NCBI RefSeq assembly: GCF_000003815.2
Contig: NC_049988.1
Location: 11,659,993 to 11,723,992, forward strand
Direction: 5' to 3'
DNA from: Branchiostoma floridae
Lineage: Eukaryota; Chordata; Leptocardii; Amphioxiformes; Branchiostomatidae
DNA length: 64,000 nucleotides
Position numbers and translations under genes: made by a program. Positions 24,111-37,160 of this stretch are shown here, in pieces (the first letter of the stretch is position 1; each line of letters begins with the position of its first letter). The notes below the pieces were generated by a model. That model searched no databases and was not told the origin of the DNA. It saw nothing but the letters and a program-made list of their open reading frames with translations.

Positions 24111-27100
24111 AGGAACTCCCTTGACGTCACAGTTTGTGGTCGGGGTGTTGAGTAACAGAGGTGTGAAGGCAGGTGATTAGACAAGGCCACTCCCAGTTTT
24201 ACAAGCCAGTGATTGACAGTTACGTCAACTACACGACTGTGACTCAGCAGGTCCGACCAACCGTGGCCTGCGATTGATAAGAGTGTGTACGGTCCAGTGC
24301 AAGTATGCGACATAAGGTCAAACGTCCCTTCACAGAAGTCACAGTTTACCATACACAAACACACATAGCGACACTGACATTGTAGGAAAGACATCATATG
24401 TAGAAAACAAATTAGGTTAGAAAACTGCTGCACACAAGATCTTTGATCGCTTACTGCCTATAGCAGCATGCTGCATAAAATGAAAACCATTCCTATTGTC
24501 TTGATGTTCTTGTTTTTGTTTTTGTCTTGATGTTCTTGTTTTGTTATCTTCATACAAAAGAATATTGTATCAAGTTCAGCACTGACATTGACTCTTATTA
24601 AATTCTATGAAAAATCATCAGATCACAAGGACCAAATCAAGACACGTTTCCCTCCCTACTACTAGTACTATACCAACTTTCACCATATGCATGTAAAGCC
24701 AGACTTTATTATGTGTAATCCCTCCCACCTCCCAATAGGTCCATAAAAGAGGGAAATGACCTGATCTATAATTAACTGGGAGTTCATTACAGGACAATAG
24801 GTGGTGGCTATAGCAACACCATCATCTCTTTACATATTCATGTGAAGTATGCTGGAACAGCTTTTGTGTTCAGCTCCTAATATTCCAGACTGCATGCGCT
24901 TCTGGTTCAGTTTTCATAACTATCATGTATGAATATTCAAAAACAACGAAATATTACATGATATATAAAATAGGATTGCCAGGCAAGAAAATTACTATGT
25001 GTACATCCTTTCCCTTGACACAGCATTCTAACTGCCTGTGGTTAGCAGTCAGTCCCAAGCAAGTTCTAATTGACTCTAAGGAAATAGTAAACATCCTTTA
25101 AACATTTTAGAAGTGTCAAACTGAATGTAGTTATTATACGTTCCTTCATACAAGAGGTTAAATGTATAAACATACATGTATATTGTTCATGCTTATTACT
25201 AATTTAATTTTGAGGAACAGCATAGAAAAGAGTACACTTGATCTTTCTAACCTTAAGTTTGTATCATTTTCTAACCATTTGCCTTAGGACAAATAAAACT
25301 TCCCCGGACTGTCAACACACGAGTTTATACTTTGAAATCTGAGAAATAAGCAAAAAGGTCAGTCAGGACATGCAAGTGAAGACTACTTGTTTACAAGGTC
25401 ACAGTGGTGGTTTTTGACCAGTGTTCCCACCCTATAACAGAGGACTCAGCAAATGGGACGAGCTCAACCAAAACATGTAATAAAAGATGAAGAAATGGCA
25501 AATATGCCGGGAATTTGGTGGGATCGGATGTGTGTTTAACTGTATCTCTTCCATGGAAACAAATTCCATTTAACAAACCACTTTTCCTCATGGTGTAAAG
25601 CTATGTAACTTGTATAGAAAATCAACATACATGACAAAGATTAAAAGATTAAGATTTTCTATATTACTATGTATTAAAGAAACAATCTCTTCTAAATGAG
25701 CATGTACAACTAAAATTACAGCTTACAAATCACACGTCCCTTTAAAATTTCTGCCATAAACATTTTTCCAAGCAGGCTAGGAAATGGCTGGAATTGTGGA
25801 ATGCCACACGAATGAAATCAGGAAATGTCAAAGCAACACAGTAAATCGTCTTTTACCTCAAAGAAATGCCCAGGAAGTATTTGTTAATCTATCAAGGAAT
25901 GCAGAAGCAATAGCCATGGTTCCTTTTGGAAAGATGGAAATGTATACAGTACAGGCACATAATGTTGGTTTAATTCACCTCAATAGTGGAATACTGTAAT
26001 GAAGAAAGACAATAAGTATACATTTTACTATTTGATAATCATACAAGCATGGCTACTGTGGTTACTGGAGCAGGTAACTGAAAACTATACAGATCTTAAT
26101 CATGGTTAGGATATGAATTATTGGATGATTCCAAGATGCTGATTTAAGGGATGACATCAGTAGCAAACTTTATGCGTAAATACAGCAGTGCTTTACTCCA
26201 GACATGGGACAACAAAATCAGACCACGACAACAAATATTAGCCCTTCAAACAGGTGCATTGGTCTATAAAGAAGTGTTTGTTTGGATGCTAATTTTGTAT
26301 CTACTAGTACTATGGCATGTTGGTCTGCGAAGGATGTCCCCCTCCCCCCAAGCCCCCCTAGAGAAAACCATGGTGGAAGGATAGCTCTTAAAAGTCAGGA
26401 ATAAAATGGTCCAATATTTTCTGCAATTCCAGCTCAGTCATGTAAACAATATAACTCACATAATGATTCAGTATTGGCAATTGTAGCAGCAAGGAACAAG
26501 ACTATTAACGGAACTACCAGTCTCCTCACAGAACACAGAATACTGAACTTCAGTGCCTCTCTAACTCTAAGGCGACGGCACATAGAATTGTTATGATTGA
26601 TGGTACCCTCTAACACAGTAGGGATTCACATGAACTCAGCTGTGATATGTGCTAATGAGGCTCGCTAATTTCCCCGGTAACGGATGGTGATATTTCAATT
26701 TTCCACAACCTTGAACTTGGCAGATGGTTTAAGGTCAAACACAGATGTTCAGGGGCGCTAAGTTGGTTGCAATCTACATTCACAGTATTATGTGAGGAGA
26801 AGTGTGCATAGTGGGTTATTGTCAGAAGAAACAAATTCTATACAAAGCATACACGACATAGAGAAAATAGTTCTATAAGGACTGCAATATACAAAGTATT
26901 CTACTAGATAAGTGTGCAAAGTGGGCTATATTTTAGAATAAACAAATTCAATACAAAGTATACACAACATACAGAACATATTCTTATTGAGAATTGGTTG
27001 GTCCGACTCCAAGGAGGTTGAATTTTTAACACTACTATAAAAATGAATATCATCTTTTAAATCTCACATATAATGTTGCAACAGGAATGTCTTTTCTATT

Positions 27101-28650
27101 TGTATATACATGGACAATGTACAAAATTCTACTATGGTAGAAAATGCCATTCCATCTGTACATGCTCACACACACAGACACATGCACACACAAACACACA
27201 CACATGTACACACATGTACACACCCTGAGAATTGGCATTGCAAAATGACCACCCAACATAACATACAACTGATCTGAATGATACAGAATCAATCACGTTG
27301 ACAGGAGATTGTCCATAAGACATACTTGGTTGATACCATGGAATAACTGAACAACATGGCCAGCATGTTTCTGTGACAGGACTTCAGATTTATCACCTTT
27401 GATGTCTTCCTGCCAAGAAGGAGACTGTGGGGTGGCTGGGTCCCAGTCTCATGTATGTGTAAGCTCTGCAAGAATCAACCGTCTCAAACAAATAGAACTG
27501 GCGCTTAGAATGACACAAAATGGTGTAGCTATACTGACTGACGAGACTTTGCTGGCCAGTACAAGTACATGAATAGGTATGACTATGGCATGAGTAAATG
27601 AGTCAGCAATCCTACTTCAGGACAAGGCTTGGGTGTGTGAATCCAGTTCAGTTCAGCATTAGAATATCAATTCATGTTTCAACACCAGAAATCACCAAGT
27701 ATTGTTTTATGCTTTTAGCCATAAAGACATGAAGACATACAGTCATACACAGATCATTCATGTCTTCGCAGGAGAAAAGCTCACACATTCCTGCAAATGC
27801 CTGTTGTAGCTAGCTAAAGGTCTTACCTCCTGTATATCTGCCTTGCTCTTTTCTTTCCTGTTGCAATGCCTGTCCCATCAATTCTGTCCATTTCAAACTC
27901 AACTGTTCTATCAATAGCTCACCAATTATAACAAACAGACACCACAAGCCTTCAGTCAACAGCGACCTCTGACCTCTCTGTCCCAAGATCGCCTGATTAT
28001 ACATATAAATACACTAGGTATAAGGACACGGTCAACAAGATCTTGGTCCTTCCCCTGCTTCTGTTTGTTAAATTGCAGCTGCTGACCTAGGGACAGAACA
28101 AACATGCTGGGTACAAGTGGTGACATACTGGGTCCAAATGCAAGCAGGCAAAATTCCTCACCGGTGACGTAACCTACCGGAATATCTGAGGAGACAAGTG
28201 CTGGGTGCAGACGCAGACCTCATAATAATATCATAAAAATGGTATACTCTGAATTTCTCTAGGATGTTTGGCTTGTTATCAAGGTATCTACTTTGAAATA
28301 TATGCCTTGAAGTTGAACCGGCAAACTCAGAGCATAACATGTTCTTTCTATGTCCTTCGGCCAAACAAATTAATCACATGGTTGTTTCTAAACCTTGATT
28401 GTTGGAGCATTCAAAGATGCATGTAAAAAAAACATGAGTGACACTAATGAATATATTTTGACCCTCCCCCATCACTGAGTAATGGACTGTCCCTGCAAGA
28501 ACAACTTCCTGAGGTGCTGAAAGACTACAGAGGTCAGAGGTCAGAAGCAGTCCCTGTAGGTCGGATCAGCCCAAGGTCATGTTTTCCCAGCTGGCCTTGC
28601 AGGATAGTCTCAATACAGGTGAGCAAACTGGGCCCAGGAAGATATACTGC
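24111..28650. other. Upstream intron, left part
   Basis: A CTTGATGTTCTTGTTTT duplication at 24500-24540 and an ACACAC tract at 27170-27220. A minus-strand donor-like ACAGGAG/GTAAGA near 27823 lacks a convincing acceptor. No gene supported. Confidence 0.5.
26801..26990. repeat. Direct duplication, 110-bp period
   Basis: AGTGTGCAWAGTGGG followed by AAACAAATTC and ACAAAGYATACAC occurs at 26801 and again at 26911. Intronic, no coding signal. Confidence 0.65.
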
Positions 28651-28965
28651 CAGGGCTTGAAATCCTTTTTTTCTACATACCTGCACTGGTGCAGGTAACA
28701 CTGAAAATTACCTGCACCAGACAAATCTGAACTGCACTCAGTATAGATCATGCTGAAATTGTTCTGGAACAATTGCTAGTTTTTCTTTTATACTTTATAG
28801 GTGGTAACAGTCAATCCACAATTACACCTACACCATAGGACATGTATGTATAAAACCCAGTACATGGACCAGTGCAGGTTAGGTGCAGGTAGACACCAGA
28901 AATACCTGCACAGCTCCAATTTTACCTGCAATAACCTGCATATGCAGGTGGTATTTCGAGCCCTG
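28651..28965. mobile_element. MITE with CAGGGCTCGAAATAC ends, copy 2 (5-bp TSD)
   Basis: A 315-bp relative of the element at 21818, with cleaner ends (CAGGGCTTGAAATCC and GGTATTTCGAGCCCTG). It is flanked by 5-bp direct repeats ACTGC (28646-28650 and 28966-28970). Confidence 0.85.
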
Positions 28966-30376
28966 ACTGCGAAGTACATTGTACATATACCACACTACCA
29001 ACATGTCTACTTCTAAAAATGAAAATTTATAGTAAAATGAATATATCTAGTACTTTAAAAAGTTTGATTAAAAAAACTGTCATCACAGAAATGAAGTATT
29101 TGGTGTTGGTACTTGAGAGACATTTCAATACATTATATTTATAAAGGTGAAGTCAAATTATGGGCTGGGTTTATCCTTGGTTAATAAAAACAACTAGATC
29201 TATTAATTCCACAAAGGATTTCACAATAACAAAAATATCCTAGCACAAGTATTTTCTGCAACACAAGTACCAGTAATTTAAAAGTTAAAAGCATTATTCC
29301 TAAAAGATGGCAAAGAATGTCTTTTTCAACTTTGCACTAAATTCAGGGACAATTTGTCTTCCACACTGTTATACCTTATCTAAAGCTCCACATAATGGCA
29401 ACTTATAAACAGCTTAATTCCACTTCAACAGGAGAACCACTACATGTAGCTGTCTACTAACTATAACGTCATTGCTTCAGTATGTAGACAAAGAAACACT
29501 GGGCGATAAGTCCACAAAGCTTTGGTTTAAGTAAATACTGGGACTGTTCAGATTCTGTCTCTCTACAGAGGAAGCTGAGTCACCTTTTATTGTAACATTA
29601 CCTCATGGGTGTGATGTATGTACTGTGGAGTGGACAAGTTCAGTTGTTGTGTTTTACAGTTTTCCTCATTTTATATCCAACAAAACATTAAAAATTCTAC
29701 AAACAATATACATACTTATGGTAAGTAAGAGCTATGTTTTCACCTATCACTAGACAGTAATTCAAGAATTTTACAAAGCAAGACATTGCAAAATATAGCA
29801 TTGATGGAACATCATAATATCTGTATGAATCATACTTTGGGCAACATAACAGGAACTGGCTTGGCTGTGTTCTGTTAAACCAGTTTCTAGATAACACAGT
29901 ATAAATAGAACACAGAGTTTATTTTTCTCCACCAACCTAAAATTCCAACGGCACAGTGTGTGGCCTTAACGTGTTTTTACAACAAGCAACCATAAAATTC
30001 TGAAATCCTTTCTTTAAAAAAGGACATTCGTGTAGGTAGAGTTGGAATCACGTCCTGCAATGTAACTTTATCAATAGTACCACACACATTGCAAATCACA
30101 TCAGATGTACCATGTGCAACTGCATGTACTTACCATCAAAGTGGGTAATAAGCCAGACTACGACAACCATCAATCAAATGCATTTAGAGAGACATAAAAT
30201 GTGATATGCCATTACACTGATCCTTCCAGACCACAAATTGTTTACTAATAGTAGGGTCAATTTGATATGGCTATCAGGCCCTCTATAAGCCTTTTACATA
30301 GAAGAAATGGGGAAGTATTTTATCTACTGACATTCTAAAATATAAGGATATCAGGTACAGTATATATATATACATA

Positions 30377-30507
30377 TACTGTAAATGCAGAAATTTTCGT
30401 GATGGTTTTATGTTACAGTGCATGATGCTACCGCAAACTTACAACCACTGCAAAGAGTCCTTTTACCGCGACATTAAATCCCTGCGAACTTAAATGCATT
30501 TACAGTA
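30377..30507. mobile_element. MITE with TACTGTAAATGCA ends
   Basis: Perfect 13-bp inverted ends (TACTGTAAATGCA and TGCATTTACAGTA) can be read as CTGTAAATGCA termini with a TA duplication, as in Tc1/mariner-like elements. A decayed relative with TTCGCGGTGGTTTTAAGTTC blocks is at about 57490-57645. Confidence 0.65.
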
Positions 30508-30544
30508 GGTGGTAAAAGTCTACTTCAAGTTCAATGTTACCTAC

Positions 30545-30626
30545 CTAAATTCCCTTCCACTGTGGCTGCTTTCCTATTGACTCCTCCTTTATAGGTCAAA
30601 CCAGGTACATCATCTGCATGGAAGCC
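30545..30626 (-). other. Possible upstream alternative exon of the FERM gene
   Basis: An 82-nt segment is flanked by a pyrimidine-rich acceptor (CTCCAG) and a donor (GTAGGT). It is open in one frame (GFHADDVPGLTYKGG...) and ends in phase 1, as the 23.7-kb exon does, so it could splice to 21777 in frame. No in-frame ATG is visible upstream, so in such a transcript translation would start at 21730 and this would be 5' UTR. It could also belong to another gene. Confidence 0.4.
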
Positions 30627-33590
30627 CTGGAGGGAAAGAGGGGTAAAAATTAGTTTGCCAGCAAACAAAAGAAACATCCAACTGATACTGATACTAACAT
30701 TCATGTGACCATTATATGGACCAACATTGTTTCTTGTCCATGGTAACACATCACCAAGGGTACAAATGTGAAAGTGAAACTTTTGACAGACATCAGCTTA
30801 TTAGTACATACATTATCATGTATATAATCAATGCATGAAATTGATTTGCGGAAAATATCTTCCACATAGACATGCAATCATTTTTAGGTTTCCAACAAGG
30901 TGAAATTGACTATTGAGAGGCAGCACATATAACCATACCCTACACATATTTAACATAAATGATATACAGTTACTTTTGGTGTCCACTTCCAAGAACTTCA
31001 ACTCAACTTAACACAACAATACACTAATGTAGACATTACACACTGAATGACTCTTTTTCTTCTCAATCTATAGCACAGAATGAAAGACTTCCAAGTCCAC
31101 TAGGAATTGTAACCCCTGTACATTAAACTACACTTGAGACCAGGGAAGTGTATAATGTAAATATACAAATAAGGGTGGGAGAGAAGTTACTATCTAACAT
31201 AACACACCTGGCAAGGGGTAAAGGGTCTAGGTATAGGGATAAATCATTAATCTATGGGTGACCTCCATACAACGAAGACAACAATACATATACCGTATAC
31301 ATATATGACAATAACTAAATGAAAAGGATCATTAGTAAACATGTGAGCAACAATATTGCTGTACACAAATCTTCAGTACATTTTGTAAGGATATGATTTT
31401 CTTTGCTTTCGACCATAAGATAAATTGTGCTTACATATACCATTGCCTGAGGCTTTGGCTTACATGCAGCTCAAGTCATTCAAAACCTTCCCTCTCAAAT
31501 TTCACAGAACAAGCTATAGCTTCCTGCCACCCCACCCAGTGATAAAAGAAAGTGACCTGGCCAGAGATTACCTATTCTTATAAAAACACAACATGGGGGA
31601 CAAAGAGGTGGCTATTCCGAATGATGTGATAGATAAGAGTGGGACAGGGGAAAATACAAATAACAAATGCAGGTAAGCTAGCATTGTTATCAAAGCCTAT
31701 GTTGAAAAAAAATTTAAATTCAAGCACAAGCTATGAATACTAAAATTAAACACAAAACTATAATTATAAATGCATTGTTTTAAAGATAGAAGTGTATCAA
31801 TCCTCCAAGAAACAAAGCCAAGCATGATCCAAGGAGAAGCAGATTGTATGTTCGTTAAGAAGAACAAAAGAAGTTTTGACAAGACATTGCCCTTCTATCT
31901 AAGGTGTCAACATAACGTACAATCAGACTTGGACACCTGGAAGCACTCTTCAATCAAACTCAAAGAGGGGATTTTTCACTGACGTATCAAGTAGGAGGAC
32001 AGAAAAGGGAACAACCTGCAACCTTTAGCAAGTGTTCATAGAAATACTGTATGTTTCAGAGTGCACATACAATTGAAAATGGTATGGTAGGAAGATAACC
32101 CCTTGTGCGAGACAAATGAATTGTCCCTGACCCTGCAAACCACAACAATGTTTCCCTTATCCCTGCTTACAGCCCTGTGGGTCAGGCATAGACAGACAAA
32201 TGGACGGCATCGCCCAGGGGCAAACTGGGACCCACAAAGTTTGCTACACAGTCGTCCACTTTCTTTTAACCAGGGGAAACTTAAAGCACAGCCACCAGGT
32301 AATTACAATTGACTGTATGATATCCTCCTTTAACACTTGTGGCAATACTACTTCATGTATTGCTGTAGATACTGTATTTTGTCTAATAATAGAACTATGT
32401 GCACTTACACAAACTTGCCATGGAGCCTACTATACTATGTAGATGCAAGTTACGTCTCACCAGCTGGTCTACACATAGCAGCAAATACACAATGTAAGTT
32501 CTGTTATCGTTAAAGTGGACAAAAACAAACAGTAAAATCATATAAAGCTATATAGCCATAAGAGGAAATACAGCAGACTATGTACATTTTGATGAACCTC
32601 CAACTTGAATATGCTGTACCAAAAAGGATGCTATACTGAAACGTATGGGTAACGGCTGTACTCTTAGTCATAAAATTCAATGTTCCAATGTCTGTTGGTT
32701 ATCATGGTTAAGAATCAAACAAAGATTTTGGAATCATTTGCGGGGTACTTATATGATGGGGTATGAATTGCATCTTTAAGATCTAGGACTATCCTAAAGA
32801 TTCTCACGTAATTATAATATGAAATAAAAAAAGTTTTGCCAAACAAAGTTCCTGGCATTTTACCACTAGTACACTACCTACAGAGAAATCTACATGTAAC
32901 CAGTAGCTGCAAAAACTACATACAACCCTTTAAGTTTAACATAATTGAATGCAGGCTACGAAATACTACCCTTGGCCTTGACAGCCACACTACATGTGTT
33001 GTGGATGAACTTGAGCCAGGATGTGATTCTGAACCCCCTTATCACATGGGTGTAATATGTGACCCCCATGTGATGGCACTAACACTAGTACAGTAAACTG
33101 CCACCCTATGTCACACTACCTTACTAATTCTGTTGGCAGAATTTTCACAATCCCTTCCACACCCATTTGTGACTTCTGTTAGGGACCAGGCATTTCCATA
33201 TGATGTAGAAAACTGCTATCTAAACCTATGGGGAAAATAACAATAGGAGTTTCAAGACTCAGGTAATTGGCAAAAAATACAAGTCTGATTGTATTGTTTT
33301 TACTGCGGGGTTGTTTTGTTATTATGAAAATCATTGTTATTCTGACAATCATCACATACAACATTCCTTTAAAGGTTTGTATATACCATCTGCTGCTGTA
33401 CTATAGTATCATAGTTTGTAAAAAAAACTAAAATAATTTTTGGACTCCATGTATCTGGTCAGACCCTAAACCTAATTTGCAGGAGTTCAAATTTGATCTT
33501 CACACCTCTGTAATTCCAGTAATCAAGACAAATTTTCAGGCCATTATTTACAAATTAAGTTTATCTTCTGTGTGCAAATCAAACACAGCA

Positions 33591-33630
33591 CCCCCCCCCC
33601 CTCAATTCTCAAAGAAGGGGGGGGGGGGGT
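33591..33630. repeat. Facing poly-C and poly-G tracts
   Basis: A run of about 12 C is followed 17 bases later by about 13 G. The two tracts can pair as a hairpin or form quadruplex/i-motif structures. Polymerase slippage or assembly error in length is likely. Confidence 0.8.
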
Positions 33631-34179
33631 AGCGTGTCCAACTAAAGTCTGGTCGTGCATGAAAACTCGAGGAGTGGAAGTTTTGCCTGTTGTACTTGCC
33701 ACTTCCTATATCCGGCTTGTCAAGGACACAAGACTTCCTAAACATGTTCCAATTGGTCCTGCTGTCAGGAAGGGCTCACTCTTTCACAGACACGGAGGGA
33801 TTTTGCATCCATAGTTCTGAATAGATCACTGATCTTGACCAGTAGTTTACTCAAGTTTTCTCCGTAAAAGGGTTTCTTTTTACCAAACCCATATTTCGCA
33901 TATCCTGTACTCTACTCTCGAGCTCTCTCCTACGCTGATGAGTCCGTGGACTTATTTTAGCTCAGAATCTGATCATTCGTGTTCTTCATTATAGGGGAAT
34001 GCAGCTTTATCTTGTAGCAAACGACCAGAGATAAAAAGTTCTCGGCGTAAATCATTTGTCACAGACGATTGAAGAGGACTTGAGTGACTTCAGACAAGCG
34101 GTGGGGAGGGCTGGGAAAACGATCACGGTTAACGCGACACAAGACCCTACTCCGGCGAAAGAAATACCACGGAACTTAC

Positions 34180-34400
34180 CCACTTGTCACTGGAAATCCA
34201 TACGCGCCCGAGGGTTTCCAAGCTTTCCAGAAAAGGCACGGAAATAGTCCGTATTTGGAGGCCAAGTCAGAGGAAAAGTAGCTTGCACAGGAAGCCGTCC
34301 CCAAAATGGCGACTGCTCACAACAAAACCACGTGATTGTTCGGGACGAAATATCGCGAGATGTTCGGGACAGCGCGAGAGTTAAGACGAAGCTTGCAGAG
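34180..34400 (-). promoter_or_regulatory. CpG-rich promoter and noncoding first exon (minus strand)
   Basis: The block contains a TCTCGCGATA element (minus strand), a CACGTG E-box, a YY1-like AAAATGGCG (plus strand) and GCGCGAGAG. A consensus donor (AGTGG then GTAAGT) ends a minus-strand exon at 34180. This fits the upstream promoter and first noncoding exon of the FERM gene. The YY1-like site reads in the plus direction and a plus-strand ATG at 34481 is followed by a possible donor (GTAAGG), so the promoter may be bidirectional. Confidence 0.5.
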
Positions 34401-35275
34401 CTTGCAGTACTGGATCAAATCAGTAGACGGCTCTGGCAGAGACACTTTTCGCACAGAATTTGACGGTAGAAATTAGTAAAATGGTATTGGGAACCAAATC
34501 TGTTGGTATTGATTTTGCGAGTTTAGAAAAAGTAAGGGAAAGCATCTTTTTTTTTAAAGAGGACGATATATTGCTGTTGAACTATTCAGTTCACGCCACA
34601 AGTAAAGAACAATTCTCAGATATGCAAAACATCATATTGCTAGAAAAGTTCTAGGCTTGGGGTTCTTGCTTGTGCATGTATTTTACGAATTAGGGCTATG
34701 TTATATTGTGGATTTTTCTTAGCGATACACGTTTTACCATAGGCATAGCAAGAAAAAGTAAAAGTCATATCAAAACAGTCGCAAGATATTAAGGTTAGCA
34801 CTTTTACATTTTGTCTGTGGTATGACGAAGCGGGTGAAGTGTGGCATATCTCATGATCATGTTGATTAGTTAATCAATGAGAGAAGATTTGGGGAAAGGA
34901 ACAAACAAAAAGATGTACAAGGCATTCTCAAAGTATATAGAAGACACAGGGAGATTCGCCGGGGAGGACTAAAATGTTACCAACTTACTATAACACGTTA
35001 CACGAATGTGCAAAGCACCATAGATCAAGTACCACCAACTTACTATACACGAATGTGCAAAGCACCAGAGATCAAGTACCACCAACTTACTATACACGAA
35101 TGTGCAAAGCACCAGAGATCAAGTACCAAGGAGTAACAATCACATGAGAAGCACCTAGATGGAAATGGTACCTGGAGTCCACGTCTAGCGAAGAAATAGA
35201 CGTAAAACAAGGACAACAACCACAACATAATCATAGAATATGCAAAACAATTTCTCGTCATTATTACTGCAAAAC
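34401..35275. other. Intergenic, short local repeats
   Basis: ACGAATGTGCAAAGCACCA with ATCAAGTACCACCAACTTAC is repeated about three times at 35000-35130. No gene recognised. Confidence 0.6.
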
Positions 35276-35375
35276 NNNNNNNNNNNNNNNNNNNNNNNNN
35301 NNNNNNNNNNNNNNNNNNNNNNNNNNNNNNNNNNNNNNNNNNNNNNNNNNNNNNNNNNNNNNNNNNNNNNNNNNN
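35276..35375. other. Assembly gap (100 N)
   Basis: Placeholder of 100 N, probably of unknown true length, directly next to an ATCC microsatellite. Confidence 0.99.
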
Positions 35376-35470
35376 ATCCATCCATCCATCCATCCATCCA
35401 TCCATCCATCCATCCATCCATCCATCCATCCATCCATCCATCCATCCATCCATCCATCCATCCATCCATC
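35376..35470. repeat. (ATCC)n microsatellite
   Basis: Nearly uninterrupted ATCC repeat at the gap edge, followed by degenerate CATT-rich sequence to about 35640. Apparent long reading frames here are repeat artefacts. AATTGAGCCAATAGTATTGG near 35543 belongs to a small hairpin. Confidence 0.95.
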
Positions 35471-36075
35471 TACACTTCTATTCACTATACTTCATTCATT
35501 CATCCATATCTTATTCCATCAATCAATGAAAAATCAGAAGTAATTGAGCCAATAGTATTGGCTCAATTATTTCTGATTTTTTACTCATGCGATGCTTCAT
35601 TCATTCACTCAATTATTCATTCAATTCATTCATCCAACCACTAATCATCTAAATTCGCCATTCATTCATAATATCCTAGTTACACAGTAAATGGAATATC
35701 AAGCACAAAGACCAGTAATATAAAGTTTTAAACATTTATTTATTCATGTCAAATAACATAACATGTAGTAATTCAATTACAACACACCTTGTTAATCTTG
35801 TCATTGATTGATGATACAAAACTATACATTTTCTATTGGGACCTTCAAAAATATCAGTATGAAAATAGACATCTCTGTAAAACTATAGTCTATACATTTG
35901 TATATAAATACATTCTCTTACTTGACATCGTCAATCTAGGTATCATACTTAATTAATAAAATACTATTTACTCGTTTCATACATTGATAGGTATACATGT
36001 CGACATTCTCTAACGTCAACATTGAGCGTCGGATCTGTACTACTCAACTATGCACCGCCGTTAGGATGTTGTGAT

Positions 36076-37160
36076 TTACAAGACCTTCTTGATCTCGTCG
36101 TACATGACCAGCACGAAGGCGCCGCCCATACCGCGGAGGATGTTGGAGAAGGCTCCCTTGAAGAGTGCGGACGACCCCTCGGTCTTGATGATCTTGCTCC
36201 AGCAGTCCAGGGTGTTCTTGTAGAGGATCTCCTTGCGGCCAGACTGCATCATCATGCGGCGCCGCACGGTGTCGAACGGGTAGGAGATGACTCCGGAGGC
36301 GGTGGTCACTCCCTGGGCGATGGCCCAGGTCAGGAAGAAGTTGTCGTAGCCGGCCGGCACCATGCCCTTGGCGGTGTCGAAGCCGCCGAAGTAGGCGGCA
36401 CGGTAGACGATGATGCCCTGGACGGACACTCCGAAGCCGCGGTACAGCCCTTGCATCCCGTCGGCCCTGTGGATCTTCTTCAGGCAGTCGGCGAGGCCGT
36501 TAAACTCGCGCTTGCCACCGCCTCCAACATCAGCAGCCAGGCGGGTCCTGGCGAAGTCCAGCGGGTAGACGAAGCACAAGGAGGTGGCCCCTGCTGCACC
36601 GCCGGACGCCAGGTTTCCGGCAAAGTAGCGCCAGAACTGGGTCTTCTTGTCCACGCCGCCCAGGAAGACCTTCTTGTAGGTGTCCTTGAAGGCGAAGTTC
36701 AGGGCCTGGGTGGGGAAGTAGCGGATGACGTTGGCCAGGTTGCCGCGCCACAGCGATGCCACGCCCTGCTCCTTGGTTACGCGGGAGAAGCAGTCCACGA
36801 TCCCCTTGTACTGCTTGTCCTTGGGGATGTCCTTTGACACTGCCTGCACCTGAACATTACAAAAGAAAACGCAAAGTTAGAGCTAGCTTGAGACAGATGA
36901 GACAAAGACTATCTTACAATTAATGTCAGCGTTCTAGAACATACAACGCATTGGCCAAAAGTTTTAGAACAAGCGATTGTGTTTCAAAGTGTAAATATAA
37001 AGTCTACAACTCTTAACAAAGTCGCAAAAGCGAGACAAGGAAATGTTCTTACCTGCAGCAGCAGCTTGACTCTCTCGATGGGAGCCACCACAGTCTTGGA
37101 GACCCCGGCAGAGATCCCTCCAGCCAGGAAGTCCTTGATAAATCCGAATGCGTCAGACAT
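36076..37160 (-). CDS. SLC25A4/5/6-like: ADP/ATP translocase (mitochondrial carrier), left copy
   Basis: Inner mitochondrial membrane antiporter exchanging ADP for ATP. Exon 1 is 37160-37053 (36 codons, [15 protein letters not shown]...) and exon 2 is 36849-36076 (257 codons plus stop), separated by a 203-bp phase-0 intron; the product is 293 residues, close to the usual ~300. All three carrier repeats carry the PX(D/E)XX(R/K) signature: PIERVK, PLDFAR and PFDTVR. The nucleotide-carrier diagnostic RRRMMM is present. It is co-orthologous to vertebrate SLC25A4/5/6. It differs from the right copy by one residue (SSALF against ASALF) and pairs with it head to head. AATAAA signals lie near 35740 on the minus strand. 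Confidence 0.97.

Larger units (their letters stand above)
28971..34179. other. Upstream intron, right part
   Basis: Contains the candidate exon at 30545, the MITE at 30377 and the C/G tract at 33591, otherwise AT-rich unique sequence. A TATATA run precedes the MITE. Confidence 0.5.

Noticed and set aside
27132-27323. Cys/Val-rich minus-strand frame
   Set aside because: Generated by the ACACAC microsatellite at 27170-27220.
35043-35485. Long open frames of repeated DGWM or SIHP residues
   Set aside because: They are translations of the ATCC microsatellite and N gap, not genes.
36022-36837. 271-codon plus-strand open frame antisense to the left translocase
   Set aside because: It is a shadow of strongly GC-biased codon use in the translocase exon; the mirror gene has only a shorter counterpart.
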